Positions 1-4,776 of a stretch of 5,190 bases of DNA are shown here, piece after piece; within the stretch, counting starts at the first letter, position 1; each line of letters starts with the position of its first letter. The notes beneath the pieces are model-generated. The model worked only from the letters and a program-made list of their open reading frames with translations. It was not told the origin of the DNA and did no database searches. A program made the position numbers and the translations under genes. Source of the stretch: an uncultured Actinomyces sp. (GTDB lineage Bacteria > Actinomycetota > Actinomycetes > Actinomycetales > Actinomycetaceae); NCBI GenBank assembly GCA_916719935.1, contig CAKAPY010000113.1, positions 1 through 5,190 of the forward strand. Reading direction: 5' to 3'.

Positions 1-716
1 GCACCGGCTGCTTCATGCTGATGAACACCGGCACCGAGCCCGTGTTCTCCGACAATGGTTTGCTCACGACGGTTGCCTACAAGATCGGTGATCAGGCTCC
101 CGTTTACGCCTTGGAAGGATCCATCGCTGTTGCCGGCTCGCTGGTTCAGTGGCTGCGCGACAACCTGGGTATGATCGTGAAGTCCTCCGACATCGGTGAA
201 CTGGCACGTACGGTCGAAGACAACGGTGGCGTCTACTTCGTCCCCGCATTCTCCGGTCTTTTCGCACCGTACTGGCGTTCCGATGCGCGTGGTGCAATCG
301 TCGGCTTGACGCGTTATGTCAACAAGGGCCACATTGCTCGCGCGGTTGAGGAATCCACCGCTTTCCAGAGCGCAGAAGTCCTGGATGCAATGAATGCCGA
401 CTCGGGCGTTCCTCTCAAGGAGCTCAAGGTCGACGGCGGCATGACGCACGATGACCTGGTCATGCAGTTCCAGGCTGACCTGTGCGGCGTTGATGTTGTT
501 CGACCGAAGGTCATTGAGACCACCGCACTGGGTGCTGCTTACGCGGCGGGTATCGCTGTTGGCTTCTGGTCGGGCACCGACGATGTCGTTGCCAACTGGC
601 AGGAAGGCAAGCGCTGGACTCCTTCAATGGCTCCTGCAGAACGCGATCGCACCTACCGTCTGTGGAAGAAGGCCGTCACCCGTACTCTCGACTGGGTTGA
701 CGAGGACGTGAAGTAG
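1..716 (+). CDS. glpK: Glycerol kinase, C-terminal half (5' end outside window)
   Basis: GlpK phosphorylates glycerol with ATP to give sn-glycerol 3-phosphate in the cytoplasm, committing glycerol to glycolysis or lipid synthesis. The reading frame is already open at base 3 and starts with TGCFMLMNTG, a hallmark of GlpK in the middle of the protein. The visible 237 residues match the second (FGGY C-terminal) actin-like domain: VPAFSGLFAPYW, then the FGGY signature region beginning GLTRYVNKGHIARAVEES, the nucleotide-site segment LKVDGGM, and TALGAAYAAGIAVGFW near the end. The protein ends at TAG (714-716). Known GlpKs are about 500 residues, so roughly half is missing to the left. The fructose-1,6-bisphosphate loop and the HPr phosphorylation site of Gram-positive enzymes lie in the missing half, so regulation cannot be read here. 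The first in-frame ATG (base 15) is internal, not a start. No frameshift is seen, and a terminator follows directly. Identification is very secure; other FGGY sugar kinases fit less well. Confidence 0.97.
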   Translation, partial: TGCFMLMNTGTEPVFSDNGLLTTVAYKIGDQAPVYALEGSIAVAGSLVQWLRDNLGMIVKSSDIGELARTVEDNGGVYFVPAFSGLFAPYWRSDARGAIVGLTRYVNKGHIARAVEESTAFQSAEVLDAMNADSGVPLKELKVDGGMTHDDLVMQFQADLCGVDVVRPKVIETTALGAAYAAGIAVGFWSGTDDVVANWQEGKRWTPSMAPAERDRTYRLWKKAVTRTLDWVDEDVK

Positions 717-735
717 TCTCAAGGTATTGAGAACA

Positions 736-779
736 AAGAGGCCGGGGCCGCCAACTGCGGTCCCGGCCTCTTGTGTCTC
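736..779 (+). terminator. Intrinsic terminator after glpK
   Basis: The arms 736-751 and 757-772 pair over 16 bp around a 5-base loop (CAACT), with one G-U pair (747/761) and the rest Watson-Crick. The core is AAGAGGCCGGG paired with CCCGGCCTCTT. A modest T-rich tail (TTGTGTCT) follows, and the hairpin begins 19 bases after the glpK stop. The stem is very strong. The tail is imperfect, as is common in GC-rich actinobacteria. It should isolate glpK from the downstream gene. Confidence 0.85.
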
Positions 780-837
780 AGGCGCCTCGCGAGGAGGATT
801 TCCCCTTAATTCACGTATGTGTCGATGAGCGAAAGTA

Positions 838-843
838 TAGGAT
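838..843 (+). promoter_or_regulatory. Candidate -10 element (TAGGAT) for a leaderless NYN-gene transcript
   Basis: TAGGAT fits the actinobacterial TANNNT -10 consensus. Its last T lies exactly six bases before the A of the ATG at 850, the geometry of leaderless transcripts in which the start codon is the first transcribed base. I see no convincing -35 element 16-19 bases upstream. The same bases include AGGA (839-842), a weak Shine-Dalgarno seven bases from the ATG, so the alternative is a leadered mRNA with an upstream promoter that I cannot identify. Confidence 0.35.
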
Positions 844-849
844 TGGACT

Positions 850-1422
850 ATGAATCCCCCTGACGCAGAAGCGACATACCTCCTGATCGATGGTGAAAAC
901 ATCGATGCCACACTTGGTCTTTCCGTTCTGGATCGCCGCCCAACTCCCGATGAGCGTCCCCGCTGGGATCGCATTCGTGAAGCGACCGAGCAGCTCTGGC
1001 ATCAGCAAGTGCGCGGCCTTTTTTACCTCAATGGAACCTCAGGTTACCTTCCCATGGGCTTTATTCAAGCGCTCCATGCAATGGGTTACCGTGCTCTTCC
1101 CCTAGCTGGTCCAGACGACATGAAGGTCGTTGATGTCGGTATTCAACGCACCCTTGAAGCCATTGCAGAGCAGGGATCGGGCTCAGTTATTTTGGCTTCT
1201 CACGACGCTGATTTTCTGCCGCAAATTCAGGATTTGCTTGAAAACGGACACCGCGTCGGGATTATGTGTTTCAAGGAGTTCCTCTCCAGCCAGTTCCATG
1301 AACTGGAAGATTTGGGCCTTGAAATCATTGACCTTGAATACGATGCGCACGCATTCCAAGTGCAGCTTCCACGTATTCACATCATCGATATCGACGACTT
1401 CAACCCCTTCGATTACCTCTGA
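850..1422 (+). CDS. NYN domain (PIN-like, LabA/YacP-type) protein, putative ribonuclease
   Basis: This 190-residue soluble protein carries the acidic motifs of the NYN branch of the PIN-like nuclease fold. The first strand is LLIDGENID with D14, E16 and N17. A central motif, DDMKVVDVGI, holds K92 and D95. A later strand, ILASHDADF, holds D119 and D121. Together these are the residues expected to coordinate the metal ion, so the catalytic site looks intact. Known NYN proteins act on RNA (tRNA, rRNA or mRNA processing and decay), but the target here cannot be deduced. The tail (about 174-190) is unusually acidic and aromatic (IHIIDIDDFNPFDYL). No signal peptide or membrane segment is seen. The ATG at 850 is the only plausible start because an in-frame TAG lies at 838-840. 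The gene is flanked by a terminator on each side and is probably monocistronic. Its TGA (1420-1422) forms the base of the downstream hairpin. The domain call is secure; the biological role is unknown. Confidence 0.88.
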   Translation: MNPPDAEATYLLIDGENIDATLGLSVLDRRPTPDERPRWDRIREATEQLWHQQVRGLFYLNGTSGYLPMGFIQALHAMGYRALPLAGPDDMKVVDVGIQRTLEAIAEQGSGSVILASHDADFLPQIQDLLENGHRVGIMCFKEFLSSQFHELEDLGLEIIDLEYDAHAFQVQLPRIHIIDIDDFNPFDYL

Positions 1423-1474
1423 CATATATAAAAATGTGGGCCCTGATCTAGGGCCCACATTTTTATATATGTCA
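1420..1474. terminator. Bidirectional terminator, perfect 25-bp inverted repeat
   Basis: Arms 1420-1444 and 1450-1474 are perfect reverse complements around a 5-base loop (GATCT). Each arm combines an AT-rich base (TGACATATATAAAAA) with a GC-rich top (TGTGGGCCCT), so on either strand the hairpin crown is followed by a run of T: TTTTT at 1460-1464 on plus, and the complement of AAAAA at 1430-1434 on minus. It lies between the convergent NYN and pspA genes and should stop transcription from both. The outermost plus-strand bases are the NYN stop codon, and the pspA stop begins two bases beyond the other arm. Confidence 0.93.
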
Positions 1475-1475
1475 A

Positions 1476-2192
1476 TCAGTGCTGCTGCTTCAGTGCCGCA
1501 AGACGAGCTTCGATTTCAGCCTGCGAAGAATCGGTCTCCAGCTCTGCGAACTGCGAGTCCAGCGAGGAGGTCGCAACCTCAGCCTTGCCCTGGGCCATTG
1601 CCTCGGCTCGACGAACCTTGTCCTCGAAGCGTGAGAGCTCGGAAGTGGGGTCAAGAACATTGATCGAGGCAACTGCATCCGAAACCTGTGCCTGTGCCTC
1701 GGCGGCCTTCTGGCGTGCCACCAGCTGATCACGCTTGGTCTTAAGCTCGCTGAGCTTGTCCTTCATCTGGACCAGCCCGTTCTTGAGCTTGTCGACGACC
1801 TCGCGCTGAGAAGCGATCAGTGGCTCAGCGTTCTTTGCTTCGCCCTCGAACTGGATCTGCTTGCCGATGGCGACGCGAGCCAGATCGTCCCACTTCTGTG
1901 CCCCGGCCTGGTCGCCGGCTGCGCGCATTTCCTCTGCCTTTGCCGAGGCCGCGGCTGCCTTGCGTCCCCAATCTGCAGCTACTGCGACGTCCTCATCGTG
2001 GTCCTTCTCGGCCAAGCGGAGGTTGCCAACGGTCTGTGCAACTGCGGTCTCAGCTTCTGCGATTGAGTTCGTGTAGTCACGAATCAGCTGATCAAGCATC
2101 TTCTGAGGGTCCTCGGCTCGGTCGAGGAGCGCATTGATGTTTGCTTTTGCGAGCTGAGAAATACGTCCAAGGATGGTTTGCTTTTCCGCCAT
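1476..2192 (-). CDS. pspA: PspA/IM30 family membrane-remodelling protein
   Basis: PspA/IM30 proteins are ESCRT-III-like, mostly helical proteins that assemble on the inner face of a damaged membrane and limit proton leakage. The 238-residue product has the family layout. An amphipathic N-terminal helix (about 2-24) is the membrane-binding segment. It is followed by the conserved AEDPQKMLDQLIRDY motif (26-40). Long charged Ala/Glu/Lys-rich coiled-coil helices run to about residue 205. An acidic C-terminal helix (ELETDSSQAEIEARLAALK) closes the protein, as in many Gram-positive homologues. There are no Cys residues and no membrane-spanning segment. E. coli PspA is about 222 residues, so the length is normal. 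The ATG at 2190-2192 is fixed by an excellent Shine-Dalgarno. The gene lies 51 bases downstream of the TPM-domain gene on the same strand, so an operon is likely, although AT-rich CATAAT (2220-2225, minus) could be an internal -10 element. No PspF, PspB or PspC gene is in view. PspA versus Vipp1 cannot be separated by context; PspA is the normal name here. Confidence 0.95.
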   Translation of the reverse strand: MAEKQTILGRISQLAKANINALLDRAEDPQKMLDQLIRDYTNSIAEAETAVAQTVGNLRLAEKDHDEDVAVAADWGRKAAAASAKAEEMRAAGDQAGAQKWDDLARVAIGKQIQFEGEAKNAEPLIASQREVVDKLKNGLVQMKDKLSELKTKRDQLVARQKAAEAQAQVSDAVASINVLDPTSELSRFEDKVRRAEAMAQGKAEVATSSLDSQFAELETDSSQAEIEARLAALKQQH

Positions 2193-2194
2193 TG

Positions 2195-2205
2195 TTTCCT
2201 CCTTT
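2195..2205 (-). promoter_or_regulatory. Strong Shine-Dalgarno of pspA
   Basis: On the minus strand the sequence is AAAGGAGGAAA, with AGGAGG at 2203-2198, five bases before the ATG. It is a near-perfect anti-16S match. It fixes the pspA start and suggests translation much stronger than that of the upstream TPM gene, which has no recognisable ribosome-binding site. Confidence 0.85.
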
Positions 2206-2243
2206 GGGAAGCGGGAAAAATTATGGTTGAACTATATCTTATT

Positions 2244-4307
2244 TCAGAAGGATCCGGTGTGACCTGATCCGTTGGAACCGCCGAAGCCGCCTCCGCCGAA
2301 GCCGCCGCTAAAACCTCCGCCGAAGTTTCCTCCGCTGGAACCACCCCAACTGGAACCGCCTCCGCCCCAGTCGTGACGACGTGAACTTCCTCCATTGAGC
2401 ATTCCATTCAAGACAGACCACACAAGCATGCTGCCCATTCCGATCCCGTTGACAATGGAATCACCCGTTGTGGAGCGTTGCGGAGCGCTCAGGGGAGCAT
2501 TGATTGCCGCCTGTGCGTAGGTAATTGCGTTTCGCGCTTGACCGGCAGCGCTCTCGTCATTGCCTTGGTCATGATAGGAGTGCGCACTCTGAAGTGAGGA
2601 CTGTGCGAAAGAAAGATTTGAGCGTGCGTCGAAACCAACCAGCGTGCCGTGACTTGTCACGTGTTGGCTTGCACGCGCGACATCGGAATCAGCCTGAGCC
2701 AAAAGTGCGTCAATTCCTGACTCAGCTCGCTGGCTACGTTCTTCTGCGCTACGTAGTGGGGCCAAGGCCTCGTCAAGCGCAGCTTCCGCAACGCGCAAAG
2801 ACTCAAGTGCGACCAAAGGATCGCCCTTCCCGTTCTGCGCGGCATTGCCGGCGTTAATTGCTTCTTGAGCGGAGGCTACCAGCTGCTGGAATGCGTTTGG
2901 ATCCGCATGAAGGCGAGACACATCGGAAATATCTGAAGTAATTGAACCGATTGCAGCGGTCAAAAGTTCCGAAGAACGTGAAAGCTGATCGGGAGCTTGG
3001 GTGATGGCTTCCAGCTGATGGCGTGCCAGCGCAAGAGCGCGACGTGCAACTTCGAGGATCTGAAGTGCGTTCTGGCCGTTACTCTCGTTCGCTAGGGCCT
3101 CGTTTGCACTGCTTTCGGCCTGATCCAAGAGGGCGCGGGCCTGGTCGGGACGTCCCTTGAGGGAGGCGACGGCCTCGGGAGAATAGGCAAGCTGGAGGGT
3201 CTGAAGGTCCATCTCCGCCTGAGTCACTTGAGTGCGAGTCTGCGCAATCATCTCGAGTAGCTCACGGGCTTGCTGGCCGATATTCGCAACCTGGTTACGG
3301 CGCTGAGTGAACGCATTTTTCTCTGCAACCAATTGGTTCATTGCGACGTTGAGTTTCCCGACAAACTCTTGGAATTCGTAGGGAGAGCGCGGGTGGCTTC
3401 CATCCTCATTTTCGCGCTGCATGGTGAAACCCTTATTGACCAGTGCTCGCGCCGTTTCAAGTGCCTGAGAGTAGGACTTGACGGACTCCGGGCCGAATTG
3501 AGCCCGGGCGAATTGGATTTCGTCGTCACTTGAACGAACAATGTCGTCTGCGTCCAGCAGAAGGCGTGCAAGATCCAAGGTCTGCTGAACATGCTCCTGA
3601 GCCTGATTTCGCACGACATTTTTGTGTGTCTTGCGTTGAGAACGCATAACAATAATCAGAAATACGATGATGATAGCGGGAAGCAAAAGGAACGGAGCCA
3701 TTGCGCCGATGAGCATCGCCAGTGAGATCGAGTTGCGCGTGGAGCTATGAGAAGTCGTCGCGCTGGACTTTGTTGCCGCCGACGAGGCCGTGGTGGGTTT
3801 AGTTGTTAGTCCCGCTTCCAGTTCGGTAACGAAAAGGCTGAGGCCAGTAGCTAAAGTCGATTCGTCCAGGGGATCTGCCTTGCTCAGCGCGTCCTTTAAT
3901 CCCGAGAAAGCGGTCACAACCGCTGCGTCGCTGATCCCTTTTTCGTTTGAATTGCCGCAGGTGGCCGTCTTGCGTTCTTGCGTTGCAACTACTAAGACCA
4001 GTGAAGAATTGGATAGGCCCGATTGGGTACCGACCGTTTTGCACCATTCCAGAGGGGCTGTTCCTGAAAAATCTGGGACCACAACGATGTAGGTATCCAG
4101 ACCTTTTCTTTGAAGGTCACGCAGTTCGGTATTAATGGATTGGACTGAGTTTTCAGACAGGAACGAGGCTGTATCCGTCAGGTTTGTTGTTACGGTCACC
4201 GGTGAATCTGCGCGTGCAATTCCGGCCGGTAGACACGTCGCGACAAGTACCGTAACAAGTGCGGCGAGAAAAGCCATACAACGAGAGCGGAAAGCGTGGT
4301 AAAACAT
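2244..4307 (-). CDS. TPM-domain membrane protein with long helical region and Gly-rich tail
   Basis: Counting from the ATG at 4305-4307, the product has 687 residues. A signal peptide covers about 1-33, with a hydrophobic core and an ARA cleavage site before D34. A TPM domain (about 37-165) carries the typical LDTYIVVVPD strand and SLVLVVATQERK core, plus two cysteines (C89, C117). A Ser/Thr-rich linker (168-193) leads to a strong membrane segment (about 196-221) followed by positive RSQRKTHK, so the TPM domain should lie outside and the rest inside. Residues 222 to about 615 are Ala/Gln/Glu-rich and helical, probably coiled coil. A weakly hydrophobic stretch (617-638) precedes a Gly/Ser/Phe-rich tail (639-687), a common ending of TPM proteins. 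TPM domains are linked to membrane-protein quality control and photosystem repair, and some were reported as phosphatases; activity here is unproven. A GTG two codons upstream (4311-4313) is an alternative start. I prefer the ATG because a -10-like element sits 7 bases before it. pspA lies downstream, suggesting a joint envelope-stress role. Confidence 0.87.
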   Translation of the reverse strand: MFYHAFRSRCMAFLAALVTVLVATCLPAGIARADSPVTVTTNLTDTASFLSENSVQSINTELRDLQRKGLDTYIVVVPDFSGTAPLEWCKTVGTQSGLSNSSLVLVVATQERKTATCGNSNEKGISDAAVVTAFSGLKDALSKADPLDESTLATGLSLFVTELEAGLTTKPTTASSAATKSSATTSHSSTRNSISLAMLIGAMAPFLLLPAIIIVFLIIVMRSQRKTHKNVVRNQAQEHVQQTLDLARLLLDADDIVRSSDDEIQFARAQFGPESVKSYSQALETARALVNKGFTMQRENEDGSHPRSPYEFQEFVGKLNVAMNQLVAEKNAFTQRRNQVANIGQQARELLEMIAQTRTQVTQAEMDLQTLQLAYSPEAVASLKGRPDQARALLDQAESSANEALANESNGQNALQILEVARRALALARHQLEAITQAPDQLSRSSELLTAAIGSITSDISDVSRLHADPNAFQQLVASAQEAINAGNAAQNGKGDPLVALESLRVAEAALDEALAPLRSAEERSQRAESGIDALLAQADSDVARASQHVTSHGTLVGFDARSNLSFAQSSLQSAHSYHDQGNDESAAGQARNAITYAQAAINAPLSAPQRSTTGDSIVNGIGMGSMLVWSVLNGMLNGGSSRRHDWGGGGSSWGGSSGGNFGGGFSGGFGGGGFGGSNGSGHTGSF
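2278..2325 (-). repeat. Short tandem repeats encoding the Gly-rich tail
   Basis: The 14-base unit CCGCCGAAGCCGCC occurs at 2278-2291 and again at 2293-2306, a 15-base period. A partial copy, CCTCCGCCGAAG, occurs at 2290-2301 and 2314-2325. Read on the minus strand these encode GGFGG-type units. The period is a multiple of three, so gain or loss of a unit would change tail length without breaking the frame. Confidence 0.75.
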
Positions 4308-4314
4308 AGCCACT

Positions 4315-4320
4315 AGTTTA
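4315..4320 (-). promoter_or_regulatory. Candidate -10 element (TAAACT) of the TPM-pspA unit
   Basis: Minus-strand TAAACT matches TANNNT. It ends seven bases before the A of the ATG at 4307, so transcription could begin at or next to the start codon and give a leaderless mRNA. This agrees with the lack of a purine-rich ribosome-binding site before either the ATG or the GTG at 4313. No good -35 hexamer is visible; GTCAAT at 4343-4338 is the best placed and is weak. Confidence 0.35.
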
Positions 4321-4377
4321 CGGCTAAGAAGCGTTTGATTGACGCGCCATCTATGATGGAAGATACGTCCTTAGCCG
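4321..4377. repeat. Spaced inverted repeat in the divergent promoter region
   Basis: CGGCTAAG (4321-4328) is the exact reverse complement of CTTAGCCG (4370-4377), with 41 bases between the arms. The left arm abuts the candidate TPM -10 element. The right arm lies at the likely csp transcription start. Inside the repeat is a second small palindrome, CCATC-TAT-GATGG (4347-4359). It may be a paired operator for divergent transcription. Arms of 8 bp can also occur by chance. Confidence 0.4.
4339..4367 (+). promoter_or_regulatory. Candidate promoter of csp-DUF3027 unit
   Basis: TTGACG (4339-4344) resembles a -35 element and lies 17 bases before GATACG (4362-4367), a moderate -10 element. Transcription would start near 4374, giving a leader of only about 28 bases. 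A second possible -10, TATGAT (4352-4357), is closer to consensus but lacks a well-spaced -35 element. Either way there is no room for the long cold-responsive leader known from E. coli cspA. Confidence 0.4.
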
Positions 4378-4387
4378 ATGACACAGG

Positions 4388-4393
4388 AAGGAG
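4388..4393 (+). promoter_or_regulatory. Shine-Dalgarno of the cold-shock gene (AAGGAG)
   Basis: AAGGAG lies eight bases before the ATG at 4402 and fixes that codon as the start. It rules against the in-frame ATG at 4378, which would place this site inside the coding sequence and has no ribosome-binding site of its own. Confidence 0.85.
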
Positions 4394-4401
4394 TGCACAG
4401 G

Positions 4402-4776
4402 ATGCCCACTGGTAAGGTGAAGTTTTTTGATGCTGAGCGCGGTTTTGGCTTCATTATGGGAGAAGACGGTGGTCAGGTTTTCCTGCACTCTTCCGCGCTG
4501 CCTGAAGGAGTGACTCCTCGCCCCGGAACTCGTGTTGAATACGGAGTTGCCGATGGGCGCAAGGGTCCGCAGGCGTTGTCGGTTCGTATTATTTCCACGC
4601 CTCACTCCGTGGCGCGTGCCCAACGACGCAAGCCTGAAACTATGGTGCCCGTCGTCGAAGACTTGATTAAACTGCTCGATGCCTCTTCTGAATCTTTGCG
4701 CCGTGGACACTACCCGGAAAATGCGGCAAAGATTGCGAAGGTCATGCGGGCCGTTGCAGAGGATTTTGATGCCTGA
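4402..4776 (+). CDS. Cold-shock domain protein with C-terminal helical extension (CspB-like)
   Basis: The 124-residue protein begins with a cold-shock domain (about 1-67), a five-stranded OB fold that binds single-stranded RNA and DNA and acts as an RNA chaperone. RNP1 reads RGFGFI (13-18) and RNP2 reads VFLHSSAL (26-33). The aromatic stacking residues are partly altered: F8 stands where many family members have Trp, and S30 replaces the usual Phe of RNP2. Residues about 75-124 form an extension absent from E. coli CspA (about 70 residues). It contains EDLIKLLDASSESLRRGHYP, a pattern I know from actinobacterial CspB-type proteins, and is predicted helical. Its role is not established. The start is ATG 4402 because the product then begins MPTGKVKFFD, the family N-terminus. 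The last codons overlap the start of the DUF3027 gene, so co-translation is likely. A close homologue may be called cspB or cspA, so I leave the symbol empty. Confidence 0.93.
   Translation: MPTGKVKFFDAERGFGFIMGEDGGQVFLHSSALPEGVTPRPGTRVEYGVADGRKGPQALSVRIISTPHSVARAQRRKPETMVPVVEDLIKLLDASSESLRRGHYPENAAKIAKVMRAVAEDFDA

Noticed and set aside
624..974. Minus-strand open frame across the glpK end, terminator and NYN start.
   Set aside because: It translates the terminator hairpin and is antisense to two good genes; Arg/Ser-rich shadow composition.
1420..1474. Long palindrome considered as a transposon end, attachment site or miniature inverted-repeat element.
   Set aside because: No target-site duplication, no second copy in the window, and its placement and T-run structure between convergent genes are fully explained by a bidirectional terminator.
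1130..1663. Open frame on plus crossing the NYN 3' end, the hairpin and the end of pspA.
   Set aside because: It covers two confidently assigned genes in other frames and encodes low-complexity sequence with no family resemblance. It stays open only because neighbouring frames are coding.
2278..2393. Repetitive GC-rich stretch considered as a CRISPR-like or regulatory repeat.
   Set aside because: The repeats keep a multiple-of-three period in frame with the TPM protein and encode Gly/Phe/Ser units; there are no spacers.
4378..4401. Upstream in-frame ATG that would lengthen the cold-shock protein by eight residues (MTQEGVHR).
   Set aside because: It has no ribosome-binding site, would place the AAGGAG site inside the coding region, and the family N-terminus fits the ATG at 4402.
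4374..4401. Possible riboswitch or long cold-box leader before the cold-shock gene.
   Set aside because: The space between candidate promoter and start codon is only about 28-40 bases, with no stable hairpin apart from short palindromes.
4351..4710. Minus-strand open frame antisense to the cold-shock gene.
   Set aside because: No ribosome-binding site or recognisable domain, and it would overlap the divergent promoter region and a clear csp gene.
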